Shown here piece after piece: positions 32,362 to 42,072 of a stretch of DNA of 64,000 nucleotides. The notes beneath the pieces were generated by a model. The model ran no database searches, was not told where the DNA came from, and saw only the letters and a list, made by a program, of their open reading frames with translations. How positions within the stretch are numbered: position 1 is the stretch's first letter; each line of letters starts with the position of its first letter. The position numbers and the translations under genes are program-made. The DNA comes from Spiroplasma mirum ATCC 29335 (GTDB lineage Bacteria > Bacillota_I > Bacilli_A > Mycoplasmatales > Mycoplasmataceae). The stretch lies in NCBI RefSeq assembly GCF_000565195.1, contig NZ_CP006720.1, forward strand, positions 310,001-374,000, written 5' to 3'.

Positions 32362-32458
32362 ATTGTAATCGTGTTAAACAATTAGTATATGATATAACAT
32401 TATCAGCTTTTATAACATCAATCAAATCTTTGGCAGTTTGTTTTGCATCTTTTACCAT
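32315..32458 (-). pseudogene. murP: N-terminal fragment of the MurP EIIB domain, inverted away from the rest
   Basis: An AGGAGGAG RBS precedes the ATG at 32458. It reads MVKDAKQTAKDLIDVI then SYTNCLTRLQLNIK: the PTS EIIB phosphocysteine motif C-x-TRL. After NIK (32351) the homology stops and the remaining codons are antisense to the neighbouring pseudogene. The second half of the same EIIB domain starts on the plus strand at 34065. Confidence 0.78.
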
Positions 32459-32472
32459 ATGATAAAACTCCT

Positions 32473-32547
32473 CCTATAACTAAAATACCTATAACTAAAA
32501 TACCTATAACTAAAATACCTATAACTAAAATACCTATAACTAAAATA
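32473..32547 (-). repeat. Five perfect tandem copies of a 15-bp unit in the murP leader
   Basis: The plus-strand unit CCTATAACTAAAATA occurs at 32473, 32488, 32503, 32518 and 32533 without mismatches. It lies between the murR stop and the murP ribosome binding site (minus strand), beginning about 15 bases upstream of the EIIB ATG. Confidence 0.95.
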
Positions 32548-33481
32548 ATAAAACAAATAGAAAAATTAACAAGAAAAATAACACTTTCTGGTAATTCATA
32601 TCAAAATCTGTAATTTTATCTCGCAAAGTTTTTTTAAAACTTATTAATAATGTGTTGTCCAAAATAGTTTGGTATTTTTCTAAGTCTGATGATAACAAAT
32701 TATAATAAATAATATCCACCAGTGCAAAAAGCAGCGTAAAACGGCTGGTTGAAGAAATTGTACGTTCAATTTATTCATTACTACTAATAGTAATTTGATA
32801 GTCAGCAATCTTAATAATCGTATTATTTGCTTTTTTACATACTAATAAGATAGGACACTCATTTTCTTGCGCAATTCTTGCCAATTTTATTAAATCTTGG
32901 GTTTCGCCTGAATATAACACCACAATTGTTAAATCTTCACTGGTACTATTTTTAGCTAAGAAATAACCATTATGAAAATCATTAACACTAATAGCGTTAA
33001 AACCTAATCGTAAGATTTTTTCTTGGAAGTCTTTAACAAAATTATATGTTCCCACCCACCACCGCAAAAATATTGATGCGGCAGACTGTTTTTATTTTAT
33101 TAATTATTTCACTAATCTTTTCTTTATGACCTAAAGTCAAACAAAAAGTATCATGTAAACTCCGCACAATATTATGATATGATAAATGCCATAAATAAAA
33201 CCATTATTATCGGCCGATTTTAAAATATCATCTTCTGCTTTAATATTATGGTTAAAATATTTCACAACATGAATAAGTTCTTTATAACTATCTAAATTTA
33301 AGTATTTAGTAAACCGGTTAATTGTGGCAACCGAAGTATAAGTATACTCTGCCATTTCTTTAATGGTAATTTCCGGAATGACGCTTAAATTCTGAACAAT
33401 ATATTTTGCAATAAAAGAAAAACGATGATCATCATCTAAACTTATTTTTTTTATTTCCCGAATAATTTCATTTTCAGTTAT
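32540..33481 (-). pseudogene. murR: MurR/RpiR-family regulator with an unusual C-terminal membrane tail, broken
   Basis: RpiR-type regulator: N-terminal HTH (IKEMAEYTYTSVATINRF), then a SIS domain that senses phosphosugars (TYNFVKDFQEKILRLGF, LVCKKANN). GGAGG lies upstream but the start codon position reads ATA (33481-33479), so initiation appears lost. Further damage: frameshifts near 33185 and 33065, and TAA at about 32771. Beyond the SIS domain the frame continues to 32540 and ends in a hydrophobic stretch (VLFFLLIFLFVLLF), which is not a normal part of this family. Context with murP, murQ and mupG supports the MurNAc-6-phosphate regulator call. Confidence 0.72.
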
Positions 33482-33496
33482 TTTAACCCTCCAAAA

Positions 33497-33705
33497 TTAA
33501 TATTTTTTTCTTTTATTAATTGCTTCAATAATAAACCACATGATCATTACCACAATCAACCCAATTCTGGCAATTGATAATAAGACAATAGCTAGTGTTA
33601 AATAATGAAACGCATAAACAATTCCCCCAACAGCGTCAATGAGAGTAAACCCTATTAGACTGTGCTATAAATTATTCATTTTTGAATAGTTGTAAAATTA
33701 AACAT
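33497..33705 (-). pseudogene. Small membrane protein, frameshifted
   Basis: A GGAGA RBS precedes ATG 33705 (MFNFTTIQKW); a stop follows at about codon 17, and a second frame (LIDAVGGIVYAFHYLTLAIV, then RIGLIVVMIMWFIIEAINKR) continues to TAA at 33497. It would be a two-helix protein of about 69 residues, translated just ahead of murR in the ancestral orientation. The gap 33706-33854 is AT-rich with no feature I can support. Confidence 0.5.
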
Positions 33706-33854
33706 TTAAATCTCCATTTTTTCATTTAACACTTTATAAAATTACATTATAAAATTAAATATTTTCCTAATAATTTTATTTTGTTTCCAATTTAATCCCT
33801 AACCCAATAAAAAAATATTTATAATTCTTGTTATTAAAAACTAATAAATATTTG

Positions 33855-34064
33855 TTAATTATTAACTTCTGTTATTAAAACAGTATCATTAATAATATTA
33901 ATTCATAAATCGGCATATAAGTCAGCTAACTTGTTATTTTAGATCATCCCCAGCGGTTGGGTTTTACCAAGGTTTGTATTTGCTTGGTTAAGTTTCACAA
34001 TGTGATGAATTTTTTATAAAATTCGTGACTTTAATGATAATTACAAATTTTAAAACCTAATCAG
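33855..34064 (-). pseudogene. Probable 3' end of the hypothetical gene at 31906
   Basis: The minus strand reads HHIVKLNQANTNLGKTQP, then (after an in-frame TAA) NNKLADLYADLWINIINDT to a stop at 33855. It has no start of its own and abuts the inversion junction, so it fits as the lost end of the gene at 31906-32361. Confidence 0.45.
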
Positions 34065-35708
34065 TTGGTCAAAAAATTGCATAAGTCTAATATTGATCTT
34101 GAAAGGTTAAAAGCAACCCCAAATGTGATGGGCGTTTTAACACCTTCACCAACAGAGTTGCAAATTGTTTTAGGGCCTGGTTTTGTTAATAATGTGACCC
34201 AAGCATTTGGAAAACTGGTTAACATTGAACGTTCAGAGTATTCAGAGGGAGCTAATCCCAGTAGTGAGTTTATTAGTGCCGTTGATGCTGCTAAACAAGT
34301 AAAAGGTGAATTGAAACAAAAACAAAATTATATTCAAGTATTTTTTACAAAGTTTTTAAAAATCTTTTTACCAATGATTATTGGATTTATCGGGGTTGGG
34401 ATCTTATCGGGGGTTGCGGGAATTATGCAATCTTCGTACGGCGGAGTAATGGACGCTGCCCACGCCCCGGCATCTGCTCTCTCATGATTTAATGCCTTAG
34501 GGTTGATTCTAAATATTTGGAAGAATGCTTTTATCATTATTGTTGAATGACGAACTTATGAAGTATTTGGAGGAAGTGGAGTTTTAGGCGCAATGACAGC
34601 CGCCATTTATTCACCATCATTTTTTTCACTAGTAGTCCCAATGTTTATTGTTAACAATGGTGATCAGACAGTTAATTTCTTAGGAATTCATATTAATGAT
34701 CCATTTAATAACTGATTAACTGTTGGATACCGTCCAGTTATTAATGATAAAGGGTTATTTAGAATTTGGATACTACCCATCAGGAAATATCTTAGGGACC
34801 TTATTAACCATAATCGCTGCGTTATGAATTGAAAGAGGAGTTCGGAAATTCATGCCCGGAGCTTTAGACACCGCGGGAACATAAACAATTACTTTATTTG
34901 TACTATTGTTATTAAATGTGTTCTTAATTGTTCCAGTTTCGGGATATCTATATGAAGCAGTTGCTTTATTCTTTGCTCACCTATATACCAATCCATTTAA
35001 ATTCTTTGTGCTCGTCACCATCTTCCCTTCCCGGTGGTGGCCTTTAGGATCCACCAAGGGTTTGTTTCAATCTATACAATTTTGATTAAAGAAATCGGAG
35101 TTAACGGTCTATTTCCAATCTTGGGAATGGTCGGAATGGCTTAAATTGGAACGGGAATTGAATTGTGATTTATGGCGACGAATAGTAGTCTCTTACGCCG
35201 TCAAATTCAAGGGGTTCTAATTCCGACCGTTTTCGGAATTGGAGAACCAATGACTTATGGGGTAACATTATCAAGAATCCGTCCGTTCATCACCGCCTCA
35301 ATTGGTGCTGGGTTTGGAGGATTCTTCATTGGAGCTGTTTATATGTGAGTACATATCACATTTGGTTTAAACTCAATGTTTGGGCCATCAGGTATTTTAG
35401 CGACATTTATGATGACAACTGATAAAGGAAACATTGGTTTAGCAGTTGTAATCTACTTAATTGGTTGTGCAATTTTAACTGCCGGAGGCTACTTAGTAAC
35501 AATGTTCGGTTATTCGCGCATTGTACAAGTCGGAGGTCGCGAAATGAAACAACTTTATAAAAAAGACAACAAATATCAACTTTGATAACAAATTTTATGA
35601 ACTTGTGCTTTTATAACTGTAATTGGAATTTTTGTATACTGAACCGTAGAATATTACAAATTACCAAAAACAGAGCACTTAAAAATTAAAGAAGCAAAAG
35701 TGGAATAA
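34065..35708 (+). pseudogene. murP: MurP-like PTS EIIBC for N-acetylmuramic acid, broken
   Basis: Would import and phosphorylate N-acetylmuramic acid. The 5' part completes the EIIB domain (NIDLERLKATPNVMGVL, ELQIVLGPG). The EIIC domain follows with MurP-like blocks: FTKFLKIFLPMIIGFIGVG, FGGSGVLGAMTAA, GNILGTLLTIIAALWIERGV, IGEPMTYGVTLSRIRP and GLNSMFGPSG. Breaks include a frameshift near 34760, TAA at about 34881, frameshifts near 35020 and 35150, and TAA near the C-terminus. The EIIB phosphocysteine is on the inverted fragment at 32315. The substrate is inferred from murQ and mupG next door. Confidence 0.8.
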
Positions 35709-35781
35709 AAAAATCTATTAAAATTATCGAAGCTATTTAAAATAACACAATATAAATATAATATGGGAAGAGAATAACAAC

Positions 35782-36689
35782 ATGAAAATTGATTTAACGA
35801 AAATTGATACTGAGCAACAAAACGTTAACATTATGAATATTGACAAAGAGACCACTGAAGGTATGCTGACAATTATTAATAATGAAGATACCAAAATTGC
35901 CCCAGCGATTAAAGACAAAATTTCAGTTATTGCAAAAGTTATTGATTTGATATTTCCAAAGTTTAACCAAGGGGACGGGTAATCTACCTTGGGGTGGGAA
36001 CATCAGGACGAATTGGAATTCTGATGCTTCCGAAATGCTTTCCACTTATGGAGTGGGTTAAGACCACATTGTGGGGATTATTGCTGGGGGTGGATAAAGC
36101 AATTCGCTTCCCAGCGGAAGGAGCCGAAGATGATCGTAACCAAGCAGTTAAAGATCTTCTTCAACAGTTAAATGTTATTGCTTTAGATACTGTAGTTGGT
36201 ATTGGTGCTTCGGGAAGAACTTCATATGTTTTAGCAGGTTTAGAATATATTAAATCAGTTGGTGGATTAGCAGTGAGTTTATGTATGACAAAAAATTCAG
36301 AAATGAGTCAAATTGTTGATGAAACAATTGCAATTAAAACTGGGGCAGAAGTTATTACAGGCAGCACGAGAATGAAAGCAGGAACTGCCACAAAATTAGT
36401 ATGTAATATGATTTCAACAACATTAATGATTAAATGGGGAAAAGTATATCAAAACTTAATGGTTGATTTAATGGCTACTAATGAAAAATTAAAGGTAACA
36501 ACTGGAAAAATTGTTCATAAAATAACTGGCGCCTCTGATGAAATAATTAAAAAAGCACTCGTTGAATCAAACTATTCATGCAAACATGCTATTATAATGG
36601 TTTTAAAACAAGTTAGTTTTAAAGAAGGTGAAAGATTATTAGAAGAATATCATAATATGGTAACCAATGTTATTAATGATATTAAATAA
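35782..36689 (+). pseudogene. murQ: MurQ-like N-acetylmuramic acid 6-phosphate etherase, broken
   Basis: The intact enzyme removes lactate from MurNAc-6-phosphate to give GlcNAc-6-phosphate. The N-terminus NVNIMNIDKETTEGMLTIIN, the SIS motif YLGVGTSGRIG, GGDKAIRFPAEGAEDD (with the catalytic Glu region), VGIGASGRTSYVLAG and TGSTRMKAGTATK are all recognisable. Frames shift at about 35975 and again between 36020 and 36090, so no full-length product is possible. The C-terminal two thirds (from 36090) is uninterrupted. A GGGAAGAG RBS precedes the ATG. A terminator follows. Confidence 0.88.
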
Positions 36690-36712
36690 TTAAGTAATTA
36701 TATTAAAAGGAG

Positions 36713-36745
36713 ACATCTTAAAATAAAACTTTAAGATGTTTTTTA
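36713..36745 (+). terminator. Terminator after murQ
   Basis: ACATCTTAAA (36713-36722) pairs perfectly with TTTAAGATGT (36730-36739), followed by five Ts. Confidence 0.88.
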
Positions 36746-36774
36746 ATCAAGAAAATAAGGGGAGGTAAGTTTAA

Positions 36775-37757
36775 ATGTTAGGAATTTCAATTTATGTAAA
36801 TAAAACTAGTTTACAAGAAAATATTGCAGCTATTAGGTTAGTAAAAAAGAACAAGATCTCAATGCTCTTTTTTCCTACCCGTGATTTCCCTAATTTTATT
36901 AATAATCCTGAGTTAATCCAGTTAATTTTTTGTGGACAAGAACAAAATTTTGAAGTTGGTCTCGAAATATCCAAGTATAATTTTAATTATCAACAATTAC
37001 AAAAATTAAACCCCACCACCATTTGGTTAGATAACAGTTTTTCATTAATTGAAATTATTAATATTATTGATACTTTTCCGGGTAAAATTCAAATTTTAGC
37101 TATTGTTATCCAAAACCTTATAAAGGGATGGAACAAACGGAATTTTTAACACGGACATTAATTTTACAAAAATATGGGATTAATTTAACAATTTTTCTAT
37201 TGGCTATTAGCGAAACTAACCGAGCGGATACTGAATGTTTTCCAACAATTAAAGACTTCCACCACTTCTCACTTTATTTACAACTGCAATGGTTCAAATA
37301 TTTTGGGATAAATAATTTTATTGTTGCCAATAAGAAAATTAACCACAAAGAGATTACGCTCTTAACCAGGGTTGATACTTTAGCACCAACGGAATTTTTA
37401 TTTAAAATTTCTTTATTGGGATTTTCTGACCGGGCAAAAACGCTCTTATTACATAAAACCTTTTTTGTTGATTGAAATAGCAATCAATATTTAGTAAGAT
37501 TGGTGGAAAGTAGCAATTTTAATAAAAATAATGATAAAATAATGACATGAAATAATCGTAACTTAATAGTTGACCATTATGCCCTATTAGTTGACAATTA
37601 TTTATACGGAAGATATAGTAGAGAGATTTATTTTACCAAGAGAAAAATTAATATTGATGAAAAAACTAACTATTTAGCAAACTGTACTAATTTTCAAGTT
37701 TTAATTGATTTGTTGTTAAAACCACCAAGTAAAATAATGTTTATCGCTGAAAACTAA
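36775..37757 (+). pseudogene. mupG: MupG-like (DUF871) 6-phospho-N-acetylmuramidase, frameshifted
   Basis: MupG cleaves MurNAc-6-phosphate-containing disaccharides inside the cell. The N-terminus LGISIYVNKTSLQENI and the FFPTRDF strand are typical of the family's TIM barrel; length over both frames (about 327 codons) also fits. A GGGGAGGT RBS precedes ATG 36775. One frameshift near 37110-37125 separates the first 110 residues from the rest (MEQTEFLTRTLILQKYG onward). With one base corrected the gene would be whole, so this is the least decayed member of the cluster. Its genome context with murQ-murP-murR matches Staphylococcus aureus. Confidence 0.75.
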
Positions 37758-37892
37758 ATAATTTCTGCCTATTAGAAATTAAATATTTTGGTTAATGTTG
37801 ATTAATTTTAAAAATTTCCGGAAAAAGTTTGGTATACTTAATTATGTCAAACACTTTGACTTAGAATTTATATGTGAAGGAGTGAGAAAATA

Positions 37893-40428
37893 ATGTATTC
37901 AAAAGAACTGGTTGCTAGTTTAAATGCTGATATTCGTGCTTATTTTCCCCATATTAAGGAAATTGAACCTGATTATCATATGACTTTTGATGGTGTTTCC
38001 AGAATGGTTGTACTAGACCGTTATGCTCAAAAAGATAATGGTTTAAAAAACATTAAAAAATAATGATCTCGTGATTACTGTTATTAAAGATGATGGTTGA
38101 TTCCCAGCGCGGGGGTTTGGGCATATTGTTAAAGTTGATCATAAAGCAGGAACATGTGATATTAAAGTTGAAGAAGATTATGTTAATAGTATTGATCCTA
38201 ATTTATTAGTGGGTAGTGAAAAGGATATTATTCGCAAGAATCTTAATACTGTTGAAAAACCGTTAGAAATTTACTATGAACAAATTGCCTGACGAGTTGC
38301 CAAAGCGTTATCAAAAAATGAAAAAGAACATGAAAAATATTTACAGATTTTCTTTGAGGAATTAAAGAACTTAAATATTGTTCCTGCCGGACGGGTACTA
38401 TACGGGGCTGGTAGTGGCAGTGATGTTACTTTTTTTAACTGTTTTGTAATGCCATTTATCAAAGACTCACGAGAAGGAATTTCAGTTCACCGTAAAGAAG
38501 TGATGGAAATTATGTCTCATGGGGGTGGGGTTGGAACTAACGGAACTACTTTACGTCCTCGCGGAACAATTGCCAAATCAGTTGGAGGTCGTTCATCAGG
38601 AGCAGTTTCGTGGTTAAATGATTTAAGTACGTTAACCCATTTAGTAGAACAAGGCGGAAGCCGTCGAGGAGCGCAAATGATTATGATGGCAGACTGACAT
38701 CCGGATATTATTGAATTTATTATTTCTAAAATGCAAAATCCAAAAATTTTACGATGGTTAAAAGATAATTCTCAAGATCGTTTAATTCGTGAGGAAGCAA
38801 CTCGAAAAATTAAATTTGTTCCGTTAACAAATTCAGAACGGAATTTATATGAATGATCAATAAGTAAAGAAAACGAAGTTGACAGTAAAATTTTGCAAGA
38901 TGCCAAAATTAAATTAGAAGAGGGTGGAAATTGAGAAGTTGAAAACCCATCTTTCTTATCAGGAGCTAATATTTCAGTTACAATTTCTCATAAGTTTATG
39001 CAAGCAGTTGAAAATGATGATATTTGAGAGTTAAAATTCCCAGACTTAGATAAGTATACTCCTGAACAAAAGCAATTTTATGATGAAAACTGACATAAAA
39101 TTGGGGATATTTATGAATGAGAACAAATGGGTTATCCATTAAAAACATACTACACAATGCGTGCGCGTGACTTGTGAGATTTAATTAACTTCTGTGCTAA
39201 TTATTCAGCTGAACCAGGTATTTTCTTTATTGACCAGGCTAATGATATGACAAATGCGAAAGCCTATGATATGAAAGTGGTTGCTACTAACCCTTGTGGT
39301 GAACAACCCCTTGCCCCAAATTCAGTATGTAACTTAGCTGCTATTAACCTAGCTAATTTTGTTAATAAAGAAACAAAAGAAATTTTATATGATAAATTAC
39401 AAGCAACTATTCGCAACTGTACCCGTTTACAAGATAATGTTATTGATGCAACGCCCTATTTCTTAGAAGCTAATAAAAAACAAGCCCTTGGCGAACGTCG
39501 AGTTGGGTTAGGAGTAATGGGGTTACATGATCTATTAATTTACCATGGCGTTCGCTATGGAAGCTTATCTAGCAATAAAATTGTTGATAAAATTTTTGAA
39601 GTTATTGCGACAACTGCTTATTGTACTTCAATTGAATTAGCGAAAGAAAAAGGTAGTTTCCCGTTCTTAAAAGATCGTGAACGCTTTATTAACACGGGTT
39701 ATATGAAAAAAATGCCCGAATATATTCGTCAAGATATTCTAAAATATGGGATCCGTAATTCGCACTTATTAACAATTGCCCCAACTGGATCAACTGGAAC
39801 AATGGTGGGAGTGTCTACTGGTCTAGAACCATACTTTGGTTTTAAATTCTATCGTTCAGGACGATTAGGAAAAAATATTGAGGTTAATGCTAAAATTGTT
39901 GATGAATGATTAAAATATAATTCCGGTTATAGTGCTGATCATTTACCAGATATTTTTGTCTCAGCAATGCAATTAGCACCCGAAGAACATGCTGATGTGC
40001 AATGTATTATTCAGCGCTGAGTTGACTCTTCAATTTCAAAAACTGTTAATGCTCCGCGCGGATATTCTGTTAAAGATGTTGAAAAAATTTATACCCGTCT
40101 ATACCATGGGGGCGCTAAAGGGGGAACAGTCTACGTTGATGGTTCGCGTGATAGTCAGGTGCTATCATTAACAACAGATAATGAACATCCTGCTTTAGAA
40201 CAACTAAACTTAGAAAATTTAGGAGTAGAAGTTATTTCAAATATTGATAAAAATGAGATTGATGATAACTTAAAAGAAGCAGTTAAATTAAGGGGAATTA
40301 ACCAAGACCGCAACGTGGGAACAGAAGTTGGTGATGTTTGTCCAATTTGCAAAGAAGGAACCATGATTGATGCTGGTGGTTGTGTGACATGTAATAACTG
40401 TAATGTCCAATTAAAATGTGGACTATAA
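37893..40428 (+). pseudogene. nrdJ: B12-dependent (class II) ribonucleotide reductase, one frameshift near the 5' end
   Basis: Reduces ribonucleotides to deoxyribonucleotides using adenosylcobalamin, without oxygen or a small subunit. From ATG 37893 (RBS GAAGGAG) the frame reads GVSRMVVLDRYA and then meets TAA at 38061-38063 after two A6 runs. One base less restores 789 codons to 40428: PARGFGHIV, the active-site Cys in FFNCFVMP, GGGVGTNGTTLRPRG, the thiyl-radical motif NPCGEQPLAPNSVCNL, IAPTGSTGTM, and a C-terminal zinc ribbon CPICKEG...CVTCNNC. All catalytic residues are intact, so an assembly error or slippage is as likely as true loss. A TTTCCGGAAA palindrome at 37816-37825 upstream could be an operator. 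Confidence 0.85.
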
Positions 40429-40434
40429 TAAATA

Positions 40435-40470
40435 AAAAATTATAATTTTGGTAAATTATAATTTTTTTTG
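40435..40470 (+). terminator. Terminator after nrdJ
   Basis: AAAAATTATAATTT (40435-40448) and AAATTATAATTTTT (40453-40466) around TGGT, followed by Ts. Confidence 0.85.
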
Positions 40471-40805
40471 TTTTGTTTTGATTATACTTGAAAAATCGCA
40501 GAATAAAAATATTAAATTTCAAACATTATTAATAACTAAAAAATAAAATTTTTGTTTAGCGAATAATCCGAAATTTATTTTATAATTAATTTGAGCCTAC
40601 AAGTATTATTTATATACATATGGGTTTATATTGTTAAAGAATTTAATTGTGCTGACAATTAAATTAATGTTATATGAATAAAAGGTTGATAGTTTTATTA
40701 ATTTTTTATTTAGTTAACTTTTAATGATATTGAATTAATGTATTTTAGTTCAAATTAAAATTATGTACCTGCTTAAAATTATTAAAATTTAAGGAGGCAA
40801 TTATT
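40471..40805 (+). promoter_or_regulatory. Long leader of the gene at 40806 with a perfect 10-bp hairpin
   Basis: A TATAAT at 40581-40586 without a clear -35 box could be the promoter. A perfect hairpin, ATTTAATTGT (40641-40650) and ACAATTAAAT (40655-40664) with a GCTG loop, lies mid-leader. It is an operator- or structure-like element; no T tract follows, so it is not a terminator. AAGGAGG ends the leader. Confidence 0.45.
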
Positions 40806-41033
40806 ATGAAAATTATCGATCAAGTAGTAGAAATTCATTCAAATCAGTTAACATTCTTCGGTGACAACTTTGAAATTTTACCCTTTGGTGACACCGTTTT
40901 CCAGCAAGTTAGATGTGAATCAGATAACTTGTTACTCTTCAAATATTACAACAATATTATTTCAATTAAATGTAAATCATGTAAACAAATACATTATATT
41001 AATGTATTAGATGATGAAGAACCAAATTTATAA
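40806..41033 (+). CDS. Small hypothetical protein with a CxxC motif
   Basis: Encodes 75 residues behind a perfect AAGGAGG RBS. It looks strand-rich (VVEIHSNQLTFFGDNFEILP) with CKSCKQIHYI near the C-terminus and an acidic tail. Two Cys in CxxC plus an earlier single Cys (RCESD) could bind metal. It directly precedes the type IV secretion cluster but is separated by a hairpin. Not recognised. Confidence 0.6.
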   Translation: MKIIDQVVEIHSNQLTFFGDNFEILPFGDTVFQQVRCESDNLLLFKYYNNIISIKCKSCKQIHYINVLDDEEPNL

Positions 41034-41066
41034 TTATATTTAATTACATAGCTATTGAGTGTATAT

Positions 41067-41125
41067 AACACCTGCAAAGAAATAAGGATAAGAGATCCTA
41101 ATTAATTTGGAGGTGTTTTTCTTTT
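41067..41125 (+). promoter_or_regulatory. Hairpin that buries the RBS of the next gene and also resembles a terminator
   Basis: AACACCTGCAAA (41067-41078) pairs with TTTGGAGGTGTT (41106-41117), one mismatch. The GGAGGTG of the right arm is the only ribosome binding site for the ATG at 41127. TTTTTCTTTT follows immediately. A nested AGGAT/ATCCT stem (41085-41099) fills the loop. Confidence 0.6.
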
Positions 41126-41126
41126 A

Positions 41127-41675
41127 ATGAAAAAAATTATTAGCTGGTTGGTTTCTTTAACATTAATTGGAACTGTTACTAATTCGCTTGTTAGCTGTAC
41201 GGGTGTTGATCCGTTTGGGGGTGGAGGTGATCAACCGACACCCAGTCCAATTCCGCATGATGTTAAATATTATCAAAATTTAATTACCAGAACGATGCAA
41301 CGAATTAATAGTATCGAAAAAAGTATTAAAGAATTTGCGCAACATAAAAAGGATCCCAATTGATTTCCAACCCCTGCTGATTATCAAAAAACCATTGATT
41401 TTATGTATATTAGTCTTTATCAAAATGTTGTCACTTTCAATGATGCTGGATACCAAATCTTATTTATTACTAATAACGGAGTTTTTTCGGACCAAACCAA
41501 AATCTTAGTTAAATGATATTTAGAGAATGAATTATTAGCTTTAAATCAACAATACAATTTAGAAAAAAAATATCAGGATGATTTTTCTCAAGATAAACTA
41601 AAAACTTTATTAATCACCATTAATGAAGTGAAAAAACTTATTAATAACTTACAACTTACAAGATCAACTAATTAA
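41127..41675 (+). CDS. Small lipoprotein heading the type IV secretion cluster
   Basis: Encodes 182 residues. The signal peptide ends in LVSC (lipid-modified Cys24), followed by a Gly/Pro-rich linker (GGGGDQPTPSPIPHD) and a helical, charged domain with coiled-coil character. The mature protein should sit on the outer membrane face, as VirB7-type lipoproteins do in other systems; homology to VirB7 is not claimed. Its RBS is inside a hairpin. It is 47 bases before the pilin-like gene. Confidence 0.78.
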
Positions 41676-41722
41676 CAGGACATAATTTTAACAGAATTAA
41701 AAAATAGAAAGAAGTGCTAAAG

Positions 41723-42040
41723 ATGAATTTACTATTACATACCTTAAACCTACTGAGTGATAACCCGGCCCCACCCAATCCAAGTGATATTTTAGCAACA
41801 GTAAAACCATGAGTAAATATGGCTTTAGGGATTATTTTTGGGTTACTAGGACTATTTTGTTCAGTTAAATGTGCAATTATTGGATTTCATATTGCCAAAG
41901 CAGCTGATAATCCTGAAATGCGTAGTGAATATGTGCGCTCGTTAGTTTGACCAATTATTGGATTGTTATCTGCTGTTTTAGTACCAACGATTGTTAGCGT
42001 AATCTTAAGTCAAATTTCGGGACCATCATTTGTTAGCTAA
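41723..42040 (+). CDS. Pilin-like conjugal transfer protein (VirB2-like, Mbov_0395 type)
   Basis: Encodes 105 residues. A short Asn/Pro-rich N-terminus precedes two hydrophobic helices (about 30-55, ALGIIFGLLGLFCSVKCAII, and 75-97, PIIGLLSAVLVPTIVSVIL) with a short charged loop between. This is the size and topology of type IV pilins and of the pilin-like proteins in mycoplasma ICEs. It sits directly before the VirB6-like gene, as in those elements. The extracellular product would be the pilus or the translocation channel subunit. Confidence 0.72.
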
Positions 42041-42072
42041 CATTTAAAATAATAGAAAGCAGGTAATAAAGA

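Larger units (their letters stand above)
32351..34064. other. Inverted segment within the mur locus (about 1.7 kb)
   Basis: On the left junction the EIIB N-half (minus) abuts a plus-strand hypothetical gene. On the right junction the EIIB C-half (plus) abuts the apparent 3' end of that hypothetical gene (minus). Flipping the interval joins both genes at once and puts murR upstream of murP on the same strand. Endpoints are accurate to perhaps 20 bases; no inverted repeats at the ends were seen. Confidence 0.7.

Noticed and set aside
32473-32547. Possible CRISPR array
   Set aside because: The 15-bp units are directly adjacent with no spacers; it is a simple tandem repeat.
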